Of a stretch of DNA of 13,143 bases, positions 1 to 6,270 are shown piece after piece. Within the stretch, counting starts at the first letter, position 1, and the number at the start of each line of letters is the position of its first letter. The notes beneath the pieces are model-generated. The model made no database searches, was not told where the DNA came from, and worked only from the letters and a program-made list of their open reading frames with translations. A program made the position numbers and the translations under genes. The stretch comes from Pseudomonadota bacterium (lineage in GTDB: Bacteria; Pseudomonadota; Gammaproteobacteria; Steroidobacterales; Steroidobacteraceae): positions 1-13,143 of the forward strand of contig JAJZLX010000332.1 in assembly GCA_021850555.1 (NCBI GenBank). The letters run 5' to 3'.

Positions 1-128
1 CAGGCCATCGAGGCGCCTGAAGACCCCTGCCCGAGAGGGCGTGGCTCGAAGCCGGCCTCTACGGGCTCGCGAGGCGCGGTCCCACAGGACGGCGAGCCTC
101 TGTATTTGCAAATTTAGACCGGTCTATT
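1..128. other. Non-coding flank downstream of ssb
   Basis: I see no recognisable gene here. The plus-strand frame starting at base 1 is open to a TAG at 115-117, but its short translation resembles no family I know, so I do not call it. The stretch is GC-rich except for an AT-rich patch next to the ssb stop codon that holds two perfect palindromes (104-113 and 115-126). An imperfect stem-loop, GAGGC(71-75)/GCCTC(96-100) with inner GTCC/GGAC, could form in RNA of either strand but has no T-tract. No clear intrinsic terminator for ssb is visible. Confidence 0.5.
104..126. repeat. Two adjacent perfect palindromes just after ssb
   Basis: ATTTGCAAAT (104-113) and TAGACCGGTCTA (115-126) are both perfect palindromes. 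They are separated by one base and end two bases before the ssb stop codon. They form an AT-rich island in a GC-rich region. They could be a protein-binding site or a weak 3' end hairpin for ssb, but each gives only a short stem and no T-tract follows in the direction of ssb transcription. The function is unknown. Confidence 0.5.
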
Positions 129-596
129 TTAGAACGGAATGTCGTCGTCGAAATCGGCGCCGGTCCCCTCGCCGGAGGAGCCGCCGGGGGCGTATTCCGG
201 TGCCGGCTCGCGGGAGCCCGCGCCCGCGCCACCGGCTGGGGAGCCGGCCGCGGAGCCGCCGCGCCCGCCGAGCATCTGCATGTCGTTGGCGACGACTTCG
301 GTGCTATAGCGCTCGTTGCCCTGCTTGTCCTGCCATTTGCGGGTACGCAGGCTCCCTTCGATGTAGACCTGGGACCCCTTGCGCAGGTACTCGCCGGCAA
401 TCTCGGCCAGGCGGCCGAAGAGGGCCACGCGATGCCACTCGGTGCGCTCCTGCTGCTCGCCGCTTTGCTTGTCTCGCCAGGATTCGGTGGTGGCGATGCG
501 CAGGTTCGCAACCGAGCTGCCCGAAGGCATGGCGCGGGTCTCCGGGTCGGCGCCCAGGTGACCGATGAGAATGACCTTATTGATACCACGCGCCAT
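129..596 (-). CDS. ssb: Single-stranded DNA-binding protein SSB
   Basis: The 155-residue product is a bacterial SSB. It coats single-stranded DNA in replication, recombination and repair, normally as a homotetramer. The N-terminal OB fold (about residues 1-110) opens with [19 protein letters not shown] and contains the family segments [20 protein letters not shown] and [20 protein letters not shown] Gly/Ala/Pro-rich linker follows, then the acidic tip DDDIPF, which in this family recruits partner proteins. Length matches gammaproteobacterial SSBs (E. coli about 178). The ATG at 596-594 is supported by GGAGGG at 609-604, seven bases upstream. It is divergent from uvrA across 162 bp, as in E. 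coli, where a shared SOS operator controls both. No such operator is obvious here. Confidence 0.97.
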   Translation of the reverse strand: MARGINKVILIGHLGADPETRAMPSGSSVANLRIATTESWRDKQSGEQQERTEWHRVALFGRLAEIAGEYLRKGSQVYIEGSLRTRKWQDKQGNERYSTEVVANDMQMLGGRGGSAAGSPAGGAGAGSREPAPEYAPGGSSGEGTGADFDDDIPF

Positions 597-758
597 GAGC
601 TTGCCCTCCGGAAAAGGGGGCCATTGTAGACGGCCGCCAAGCCGGCGCGAAGCGCGAAAGACTCCGCAAACGCGTGAATTTGCACATGACGGGGGTCAAC
701 CGCGGAGCGGGTTTCCCCGGAGCGCCGGCAGCCCCGCCGGCGCGTAAACTGGGCGGTC
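597..758. promoter_or_regulatory. Divergent ssb-uvrA intergenic region
   Basis: This 162-bp spacer must hold the promoters of both genes. I searched for the E. coli-type LexA operator CTG-N10-CAG and saw none, so SOS control is not supported by sequence. A TTGACC (699-694, minus strand) could be a -35 for ssb, but no acceptable -10 lies 16-18 bases downstream. On the plus strand TAAACT (745-750) is a 4/6 match to a -10 element placed 8 bases before the uvrA ATG, without a matching -35. Promoter assignment stays open. Confidence 0.35.
722..743. repeat. 8-bp perfect inverted repeat upstream of uvrA
   Basis: GCGCCGGC (722-729) and GCCGGCGC (736-743) are exact reverse complements around the 6-nt loop AGCCCC. 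The hairpin ends 15 bases before the uvrA ATG. No T-tract follows, so it is not a normal intrinsic terminator. It could fold in a uvrA leader, or act as a DNA palindrome bound by a protein, or simply reflect high GC content. Confidence 0.5.
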
Positions 759-3644
759 ATGCAAGAGATTCGCATCCGCGGCGCCCGCACCCACAACCTC
801 AAGGGCGTGGATCTCGATCTGCCCCGCAACCGCCTGATCGTGATCACGGGACTGTCCGGCTCGGGCAAGTCCTCGCTCGCCTTCGATACCCTGTACGCCG
901 AGGGACAGCGCCGTTACGTGGAATCGCTTTCAGCCTACGCGCGCCAGTTCCTCTCGGTCATGGACAAGCCCGACGTGGAGCACATCGACGGCCTCTCGCC
1001 CGCCATCGCCATCGAGCAGAAAGCCACCTCGCACAATCCGCGCTCCACGGTCGGCACGGTCACGGAGATCTCCGACTATCTGAGACTGCTGTTCGCCCGT
1101 GCCGGCGTGCCGCGCTGCCCCGACCACGGCCTTGACCTCGAGGCGCAGACGGTCAGTCAGATGGTCGACCAGGTCCTGAAGCTGCCCGCCGGCACGGCCG
1201 TCGCGCTACTGGCACCTGTGGTGTCCGACCGCAAGGGTGCGCACGCCGAAGCGCTGTCGATGCTGATCGGTCAGGGCTTTGTGCGCGCCCGTATCGACGG
1301 GCGGATCCACGAGCTCGACGCGCTGCCGCAGCTCGATCCCAGACGCAAGCACACCATCGAAGCAGTGATTGACCGGATACGGCTGAGAGCGGATGTGCAG
1401 CAGCGGCTGGCGGAATCCTTCGAGACGGCGCTGAGACTCTCCGACGGGATCGCCCGGGTGATTCTCCTTGCAGGCGCCGCCGAAAGGCCTGCCGAGGCGC
1501 AGGAGCAGCAGACCATCGAGGGCTCCTCTCAGGAGGAGGAGCTGGTGTTCTCCAGCCGCCATGCCTGCCCGATCTGCGGCTACAGCGTGCCCCCGCTCGA
1601 GCCAAAACTGTTTTCCTTCAACAATCCGCTCGGGGCGTGCCCGGCCTGCGACGGCCTCGGCACGCAACAGTTCTTCGACCCGAATCGGGTGGTGGGCCAC
1701 CCGGACCTGTCGCTCGCCGGCGGCGCGGTGCGCGGGTGGGATCGGCGCAACCAGCACTTTTTCCAGCTCATCCAGTCGCTGGCCCGCCATTATGGCTTCG
1801 ACATCGAGTCGCCCTGGTCCGAGCTGCCGGAGCGGGTGCGTCACATACTGCTCGAGGGCAGCGGCGAGGAAGCGATCGAATTCGACTACGGAGCTGCCGA
1901 CGGCCAGAGCACGGCCGTCAAGCGCCATCGCTTCGAGGGCATTCTGCCGAACCTCGAGCGGCGCTACCGCGAGACCGAATCGAGCGCCGTGCGTGCGGAA
2001 CTGTCGCGATACCTGAGCCTGAGGACCTGCCCGGAATGCCAAGGCACGCGCCTCGGCCGCGCGGCGCGCTCGGTCTTCGTCGGGGAAAGAACGCTGCCGC
2101 AGGTGACGGAGCTCAGCGTGGAGCGGGCACTGCAGTTCTTCGGCTCGCTCACGGTCCCGGGATGGCGCGGCGAGGTGGCTGGCCAGATCGTGCGCGAGGT
2201 CGCCGAGCGGCTGCGCTTTCTGGCCGATGTGGGGCTGAGATACCTGACGCTTGACCGTAGTGCCGAGACACTCTCGGGCGGGGAGGCGCAGCGCATCCGT
2301 CTCGCCAGCCAGGTCGGCTCGGGATTGACGGGAGTGATGTATATCCTGGACGAGCCTTCGATCGGGCTGCACCCGCGCGACAATCGCAAGCTTCTCGCCA
2401 CGCTCAAGCGCTTGCGGGACCTGGGCAACACGGTGATCGTGGTAGAGCACGATGAAGAAGCGATCCGCGAAGCGGACTACGTGGTCGACCTTGGGCCCGG
2501 CGCTGGCGCGCACGGCGGACAAGTCGTCGCCTGCGGCACCCCCGCGCAGATCGAAGCGAGTGAAACCTCACTGACCGGACAGTATCTGAGCGGCAGGCTT
2601 CGCATCGCCCCGCCACCGCGGCGGGTGCCGCGCTCGCCGCATCGGCAGATCCATATCCGCGGCGCCTCCGGGAACAATCTTCGCCACGTCAGCGCGGAAA
2701 TCCCGCTGGGCCTGCTGACCTGCGTCACCGGGGTCTCCGGCTCCGGCAAGTCGACGCTGATCATCGAGACGCTGTTCAACCATGCGGTTGCCACCGTCAA
2801 TGGCGCCACGCTCGCCGAAGCGGCACCCTGCGAGCAGATCGAAGGGCTGGAGCAGATCGAGGCGGTCATTGACATCGACCAGAGCCCGATCGGCCGCACG
2901 CCCCGCTCCAATCCCGCCACCTACACCAATGTCTTCTCCACGGTGCGTCAGCTGTTTGCCGCCGTCCCCGAGGCCCGCGCCCGGGGATACGACGCGGGAC
3001 GTTTCAGCTTCAACGTCAAAGGCGGGCGGTGCGAGGCGTGTCAGGGCGATGGTGTCATCCGGGTGGAAATGCACTTCCTACCCGACGTGTACGTACCGTG
3101 CGATATCTGCCATGGTCAACGCTACAACCGTGAGACACTGGAGATTCGCTACCGGGGCCGCACTATCCACGATGTGCTGGAAATGACCGTGGAGGAAGCG
3201 CGGCAGTTCTTCCAGAGCGTGCCGGCGGTGGAGACCCGGTTGAAGACCCTGTGCGAGGTGGGGCTGTCGTACCTGCACCTCGGCCAGAGCGCGACCACGC
3301 TGTCGGGCGGCGAGGCGCAGCGGGTGAAGCTCTCGCGGGAGCTCGCCAAGCAGTCCGAGGGCCGCACACTCTACATCCTGGACGAGCCCACCACTGGCTT
3401 GCACTTCCACGATGTCGCCCAGCTGCTCGCGGTCCTGCATCGCCTTCGGGACCAGGGCAACACCATCGTGGTGATCGAGCACAACCTGGATGTCATCAAG
3501 AGCGCCGACTGGCTGATCGACCTGGGACCGGAGGGGGGCGATGGAGGCGGGGAAATCGTAGCCTGCGGAACGCCCGAGACGGTAGCGGCCAATGCACGCT
3601 CGCACACCGGAGCGTACCTCCGCTCTCTGGTAGGGAGCCTGTGA
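759..3644 (+). CDS. uvrA: UvrABC excinuclease ATPase subunit UvrA
   Basis: This 961-residue protein is the damage-recognition ATPase of nucleotide excision repair. It works as a dimer and loads UvrB at lesions. It has two ABC ATPase halves. The first Walker A, GLSGSGKS, is at residues 31-38 and its signature LSGGE at 505-509, followed by [14 protein letters not shown]. The second Walker A, GVSGSGKS, is at 658-665 and its signature at 848-852, followed by [14 protein letters not shown]. Zinc modules use C270/C273/C294/C297 and C758/C761/C781/C784. An Ala/Glu/Gln-rich insert (about residues 240-258) just before the first zinc module largely explains the extra length over the usual 940. The ATG is fixed by the family N-terminus (RGARTHNLK), but there is no good Shine-Dalgarno: GGGCGG sits only two bases away. 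Confidence 0.99.
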   Translation: MQEIRIRGARTHNLKGVDLDLPRNRLIVITGLSGSGKSSLAFDTLYAEGQRRYVESLSAYARQFLSVMDKPDVEHIDGLSPAIAIEQKATSHNPRSTVGTVTEISDYLRLLFARAGVPRCPDHGLDLEAQTVSQMVDQVLKLPAGTAVALLAPVVSDRKGAHAEALSMLIGQGFVRARIDGRIHELDALPQLDPRRKHTIEAVIDRIRLRADVQQRLAESFETALRLSDGIARVILLAGAAERPAEAQEQQTIEGSSQEEELVFSSRHACPICGYSVPPLEPKLFSFNNPLGACPACDGLGTQQFFDPNRVVGHPDLSLAGGAVRGWDRRNQHFFQLIQSLARHYGFDIESPWSELPERVRHILLEGSGEEAIEFDYGAADGQSTAVKRHRFEGILPNLERRYRETESSAVRAELSRYLSLRTCPECQGTRLGRAARSVFVGERTLPQVTELSVERALQFFGSLTVPGWRGEVAGQIVREVAERLRFLADVGLRYLTLDRSAETLSGGEAQRIRLASQVGSGLTGVMYILDEPSIGLHPRDNRKLLATLKRLRDLGNTVIVVEHDEEAIREADYVVDLGPGAGAHGGQVVACGTPAQIEASETSLTGQYLSGRLRIAPPPRRVPRSPHRQIHIRGASGNNLRHVSAEIPLGLLTCVTGVSGSGKSTLIIETLFNHAVATVNGATLAEAAPCEQIEGLEQIEAVIDIDQSPIGRTPRSNPATYTNVFSTVRQLFAAVPEARARGYDAGRFSFNVKGGRCEACQGDGVIRVEMHFLPDVYVPCDICHGQRYNRETLEIRYRGRTIHDVLEMTVEEARQFFQSVPAVETRLKTLCEVGLSYLHLGQSATTLSGGEAQRVKLSRELAKQSEGRTLYILDEPTTGLHFHDVAQLLAVLHRLRDQGNTIVVIEHNLDVIKSADWLIDLGPEGGDGGGEIVACGTPETVAANARSHTGAYLRSLVGSL

Positions 3645-3645
3645 G

Positions 3646-3692
3646 AAAACACAGCCCGCCCCCTCCGCGCAAGCGGATCGAGGCGGGCTGTG
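3646..3692 (-). terminator. Two-part hairpin with T-tract, terminator for the lipoprotein gene
   Basis: CACAGCCCGCC (3650-3660) pairs perfectly with GGCGGGCTGTG (3682-3692). Inside it, TCCGC (3664-3668) and GCGGA (3673-3677) form a second stem closed by a GCAA loop. On the minus strand the stem is followed directly by TTTT (3649-3646), giving a good intrinsic terminator for the lipoprotein gene. On the plus strand no T-run follows, so it may only stabilise the 3' end of uvrA mRNA. Confidence 0.75.
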
Positions 3693-3699
3693 GATGCTG

Positions 3700-3733
3700 A
3701 GATCGCTGGGACGGGCATCCGCCCCAGCGATCT
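3700..3733. terminator. 11-bp hairpin between convergent uvrA and lipoprotein gene
   Basis: AGATCGCTGGG (3700-3710) and CCCAGCGATCT (3723-3733) are exact reverse complements around a 12-nt loop. The hairpin lies 9 bases beyond the lipoprotein stop codon and 55 bases beyond the uvrA stop. Neither side has a T-run of four or more, so it is not a textbook terminator by itself. It may act with the neighbouring hairpin at 3650-3692 to separate the convergent transcripts. Confidence 0.5.
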
Positions 3734-3742
3734 ATCGCTCGC

Positions 3743-4042
3743 TTACTTCTTGTTGGTCGGCGGCGGGTTGCTGCCGCTGGAGCCGCTGGTGCCGCTGCCG
3801 CTGGTGCCGCTGCCGCTGGTGCCGCTGCCGCTGGTGCTGGTGCCGCTGCCGCTGGTGCCGCTACCGCTGGTGCCGCTGCTGCTGGTGCCGCTGCCATTGC
3901 CGCTGCCGTTACCCATGCCGCTGCTGCTGCTGGAGCTGGACGGCGGCGAAGAGGCCGGAGTGCTGGTGGAAGACGGCTGCTTGGCGCATGCGGTCAACAG
4001 CATGGCGGCAGCAAGCGCGCTGAGAGCAACTTTCATATTCAT
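3743..4042 (-). CDS. Small Gly/Ser/Thr-repeat lipoprotein, function unknown
   Basis: I do not recognise a family. The 99-residue product begins MNMKVALSALAAAMLLTAC, a lipoprotein signal peptide with lipobox LTAC and lipidated Cys19. Ala at +2 suggests outer-membrane sorting. The mature part has almost no hydrophobic residues: a Ser/Pro-rich spacer, then Gly/Asn/Ser, then repeats of the pentapeptide GTSGS, ending NPPPTNKK. It looks like a flexible tether with no folded domain. I chose the ATG at 4042 because GGGG (4054-4051) lies 8 bases upstream; the longer frame from 4081 would bury the signal peptide, and an ATG at 4036 is also possible. A terminator at 3646-3692 follows it. The signal peptide supports a real gene rather than a shadow of the opposite Leu/Val/Pro-rich frame. 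Confidence 0.7.
   Translation of the reverse strand: MNMKVALSALAAAMLLTACAKQPSSTSTPASSPPSSSSSSSGMGNGSGNGSGTSSSGTSGSGTSGSGTSTSGSGTSGSGTSGSGTSGSSGSNPPPTNKK
3786..3896. repeat. 15-bp in-frame tandem repeat array
   Basis: On the plus strand the unit CTGGTGCCGCTGCCG recurs at 3786-3800, 3801-3815, 3816-3830 and 3837-3851 exactly. It recurs with single-base changes at 3852-3866, 3867-3881 and 3882-3896. A 6-bp fragment, CTGGTG, at 3831-3836 interrupts the array. Because 15 and 6 are multiples of three, unit gain or loss keeps the lipoprotein frame and only changes the length of its GTSGS tether. Confidence 0.9.
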
Positions 4043-4121
4043 CGATGGTACCCCGGTGGAGTGAGAGCTACTGAAACACATTTATTTGAACGAGTTGTAG
4101 TCGTTCCGCGATTCCTTCACG

Positions 4122-4133
4122 GGTCGCGCGACC
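4122..4133. promoter_or_regulatory. 12-bp perfect palindrome, possible operator
   Basis: GGTCGCGCGACC reads the same on both strands. It lies between two divergent genes, adjacent to the candidate lipoprotein -10 element TAGAAT (4143-4138). That position suits a dimeric repressor or activator site, but no regulator can be named from sequence alone. Confidence 0.3.
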
Positions 4134-4223
4134 ATGCATTCTATCGGGTAATGGTGTGATTTGAAACCGGACCACTGTCTCTCTTAGACGACATCGTGTG
4201 TCGCTGAAAGCGACGGCTGCGCT

Positions 4224-4251
4224 TACAATTCAATGATATCGCCGACGGAGG
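4224..4251 (+). promoter_or_regulatory. Candidate pepQ -10 element and ribosome binding site
   Basis: TACAAT (4224-4229) matches the sigma-70 -10 consensus at five of six positions. The sequence 17 bases upstream, TCGCTG (4201-4206), is a poor -35. The ribosome binding site GGAGG (4247-4251) is six bases before the pepQ ATG and is convincing. The implied leader is only about 20 nt. Confidence 0.4.
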
Positions 4252-4257
4252 ACGATC

Positions 4258-5613
4258 ATGCCTGGTGCCACGACCTCACCCCCGAGCGGGCTCTCCAACC
4301 TCTTCGCCCCCTACCTGGAGGCCGTCTGCCACCGCACAGCCCAGGCGCTCACAGCCTGTGGCTACCGGGCCCTGCTGGTGCACTCCGGCTCCCTGCTGCC
4401 TGTGTTCGAGGACGACAGGACCTACCCTTTCGAGGTCAACGCGCCCTTCAAGGTCTGGACACCGCTCAGCGAGCCGGACTGCTTCGTGTATTTCCAGCCC
4501 GGTCAGCGGCCGATTCTGCTGTTCAACCAGCCCAGGGACTATTGGTACAAGCCACCGGCGCCGCCGGAGGGTTACTGGACCGAATACTTCGACATTCGAA
4601 GCTGCCCCGATCGGGAATCGGCCCGTGCCCTGCTGCCGCCGGACCTGGGCGGTACCGCTTACCTGGGTGAGCCCTTCGCCGAGCTCGGCGCCTGGGGCGT
4701 GATGGCCAATAACCCCGCCCGCCTCGTCCGGCATCTGGACTTCGGCCGGGCAGTCAAGTCCCCCTATGAGCTCGCCTGCCTGCGCGAAGCCAGCCGCCTG
4801 GGCGCCCGGGGGCACATGGCCGCCCAACGGGCTTTTGCCGCGGGTGAGTCGGAATTTGCCATCGAGCTCGCCTTCCTTGCGGCCTGCGGCTTGCGCGAGC
4901 AGGAGCTGCCGTACAACCCCATCATTGCCCTCAACGAGGGCGGCTCGGTACTGCACTACCAGGTGCTTGAAAAGCACGCGCCGGCTGCGCGGCACTCCTT
5001 GCTGATCGACGCCGGTGCGGAGTTCGGCGGCTATGCCAGCGACATCACCCGTACGTATTCGGCGGGAGACGGGGACTTTTCTGCATTGATTGCCCGTATG
5101 GACACCCTGCAGCAGACTCTGTGCGCAGGCATCCGGGCCGGCGTGGACTGGCGCGAGGTGCATTTGCGCGCGCACAGGCTGACGGCGGAGGTGCTGCGGG
5201 AGGCGGACATCATCACTTGCAACGCCGATGAGGCTCTCGCCGCGGGAGTGACCCGAGTGTTCCTGCCGCACGGCATCGGTCATCTGCTGGGGCTGGAGGT
5301 GCACGACGCGGGCGGGTTCATGCGCTCGCCCGAGGGCGGCGACATCCCCAGACCGGAGGGCCATCCTTACCTGCGCCTGACCCGCACCCTGGAGGAGGGC
5401 TTCGTGGTCACCATGGAGCCGGGAATCTACTTCATCGACCCGTTGCTCGAGGCGGCACGGGCGGATAAGCGCGCCAGCCTGATCAATTGGTCCCGGGTGG
5501 CGTCCCTGCGCAAGTTCGGCGGCATCCGCATCGAGGACGACTTGGCCGTGACCGCGATGGGGTGCGAAAACCTGACCCGCGAGGCGTTCCGCGCCGAGCA
5601 GTCCGGAAACTAG
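4258..5613 (+). CDS. pepQ: Xaa-Pro dipeptidase (prolidase) PepQ, M24B family
   Basis: The 451-residue protein is a cytoplasmic dinuclear metallopeptidase that splits dipeptides with C-terminal proline; some relatives also hydrolyse organophosphate esters. The N-terminal domain carries the PepQ-type stretch LLVHSGSLLPVFEDDRTYPF, and the C-terminal pita-bread fold carries the metal ligands. These are D251 (LLIDAGAEF), D262 (SDITRTYS), H342 (HGIGHLLGLEVHD), E387 (MEPGIYF) and E426 (IRIEDDL). All five are present, so the enzyme should be active. Length fits E. coli PepQ (443). GGAGG at 4247-4251 supports the ATG. There is no signal peptide. Its TAG stop (5611-5613) touches the mscL stop on the other strand, leaving no room for its own terminator. 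Confidence 0.95.
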   Translation: MPGATTSPPSGLSNLFAPYLEAVCHRTAQALTACGYRALLVHSGSLLPVFEDDRTYPFEVNAPFKVWTPLSEPDCFVYFQPGQRPILLFNQPRDYWYKPPAPPEGYWTEYFDIRSCPDRESARALLPPDLGGTAYLGEPFAELGAWGVMANNPARLVRHLDFGRAVKSPYELACLREASRLGARGHMAAQRAFAAGESEFAIELAFLAACGLREQELPYNPIIALNEGGSVLHYQVLEKHAPAARHSLLIDAGAEFGGYASDITRTYSAGDGDFSALIARMDTLQQTLCAGIRAGVDWREVHLRAHRLTAEVLREADIITCNADEALAAGVTRVFLPHGIGHLLGLEVHDAGGFMRSPEGGDIPRPEGHPYLRLTRTLEEGFVVTMEPGIYFIDPLLEAARADKRASLINWSRVASLRKFGGIRIEDDLAVTAMGCENLTREAFRAEQSGN

Positions 5614-6012
5614 CTATCGCTTGGCCAACAAGTCGCGGATCTCGCCCAGCAATTCCTCAGACTTGGTGGGCGGCGGTGGCGCAGGTGCGGCCGCGGGCGC
5701 AGGCCGCTTCAGCTTGTTGATCACCTTGACCAGGAAGAAGATTGCCAGGGCGATCAGAAGAAAATCGAGGATCGCCTGGGCGAACATCCCGTAGGTCAGC
5801 ATCACCGGCTTTCCGGCCGAATTGGTGCCAATCTGCACGGCCAGCTTGGAGAAGCTGATCTGGCCGATCAGCAGGCCCAACGGAGGCATGAGGATGTCGG
5901 CAACCAGGCTGCTGACCACCTTGCCGAATGCCGCGCCGATCACGATGCCGACCGCCATGTCGATCATATTGCCCTTGACCGCGAATTCCTTGAACTCGGA
6001 TACCAGGCTCAT
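5614..6012 (-). CDS. mscL: Large-conductance mechanosensitive channel MscL
   Basis: The 132-residue inner-membrane channel opens under membrane tension during osmotic downshock to release solutes. It has the N-terminal amphipathic helix MSLVSEFKEFAVKGN and TM1 (about 16-48) with the signature GIVIGAAFGKVVSSLVADILMPPLG split around the pore. A periplasmic loop and TM2 (about 73-100) follow. A Pro/Ala-rich linker leads to the cytoplasmic helix TKSEELLGEIRDLLAKR. The pore-gate positions corresponding to E. coli Leu19 and Val23 are Met19 and Ile23, conservative changes. The ATG at 6012 is supported by GGGAGGG (6025-6019), six bases upstream; longer readings extend only into upstream non-coding sequence. 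It is convergent with pepQ, with no base between the stops. Confidence 0.97.
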   Translation of the reverse strand: MSLVSEFKEFAVKGNMIDMAVGIVIGAAFGKVVSSLVADILMPPLGLLIGQISFSKLAVQIGTNSAGKPVMLTYGMFAQAILDFLLIALAIFFLVKVINKLKRPAPAAAPAPPPPTKSEELLGEIRDLLAKR

Positions 6013-6042
6013 GGACGACCCTCCCGAAAAGCCGTTCGCGAG

Positions 6043-6071
6043 AGCGTAGCCGAACCCTCCACTGGTGGCAA
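6043..6071 (-). promoter_or_regulatory. Candidate sigma-70 promoter of mscL
   Basis: On the minus strand TTGCCA (6071-6066, five of six matches to the -35 consensus) is separated by 17 bases from TACGCT (6048-6043, a weak -10). Transcription would start near 6036, giving a leader of about 24 nt that contains the strong mscL ribosome binding site. A nearby TTGACT (6079-6074) has no partner at the right spacing. Confidence 0.4.
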
Positions 6072-6150
6072 AAGTCAAAAGTACTGATCGATCCCCAGGT
6101 GAGCAGAACGCCTGAGGGTGCACAGAAGGCCTTCCCCGCCGCCGGCGAGC

Positions 6151-6174
6151 CGCGGTCAAAAGCCGCGCTTTTTT
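6151..6174 (+). terminator. Intrinsic terminator, plus-strand orientation, possibly bidirectional
   Basis: CGCGG (6151-6155) pairs with CCGCG (6163-6167) around TCAAAAG, followed by C and six Ts (6169-6174). That is a compact plus-strand terminator, although the nearest plus-strand gene, pepQ, ends at 5613. An overlapping fold, AAAAGC (6158-6163)/GCTTTT (6167-6172) with a CGC loop, could terminate minus-strand transcripts from rplQ, but its T-run is only four and partly in the stem. Confidence 0.6.
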
Positions 6175-6226
6175 AGTCGCCGCCGCGCTGGGCCGGACGT
6201 GATACCCGGATCCAGCGATCCTCATC

Positions 6227-6253
6227 GGAGCCGCCGCCTATGTGCGCGGCTCC
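6227..6253. terminator. 8-bp hairpin just downstream of rplQ
   Basis: GGAGCCGC (6227-6234) and GCGGCTCC (6246-6253) are exact reverse complements around an 11-nt loop. The hairpin starts 17 bases after the rplQ stop codon. No T-tract follows on the minus strand, so it may serve as an mRNA 3' stabiliser or part of a two-step end of the alpha operon, with 6151-6174 as the second element. Confidence 0.4.
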
Positions 6254-6270
6254 CGGCAACCCGGAAGGCT

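Larger units (their letters stand above)
4043..4257. promoter_or_regulatory. Divergent lipoprotein-pepQ intergenic region
   Basis: This 215-bp spacer is less GC-rich than its surroundings and must hold promoters for both genes. On the minus strand TAGAAT (4143-4138) is a 5/6 match to a -10 for the lipoprotein gene, but without a good -35. A perfect 12-bp palindrome GGTCGCGCGACC lies at 4122-4133. A small hairpin, GTCGCT (4200-4205)/AGCGAC (4209-4214), lies upstream of pepQ. I see no coding sequence here. Confidence 0.45.

Noticed and set aside
28..60. GGC-TCGAA-GCC resembling a tRNA T-arm near the left edge
   Set aside because: No matching acceptor, anticodon or D arms can be folded around it, so it is not a tRNA.
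41..568. Arg-rich plus-strand frame over ssb
   Set aside because: Shadow of ssb; the basic, low-complexity translation is typical of an antisense GC-rich frame.
680..708. TTGCAC (680-685) as a -35 for uvrA
   Set aside because: The sequence 16-18 bases downstream has no resemblance to a -10 element.
1206..2522. 438-codon minus-strand frame inside uvrA
   Set aside because: Antisense shadow of conserved uvrA codons, without domain signals.
3690..4064. Plus-strand frame coding a Leu/Val/Pro repeat opposite the lipoprotein gene
   Set aside because: It has no signal peptide logic, overlaps the terminator hairpin 3700-3733, and the minus strand gives a clean lipoprotein start, a possible ribosome binding site and a terminator.
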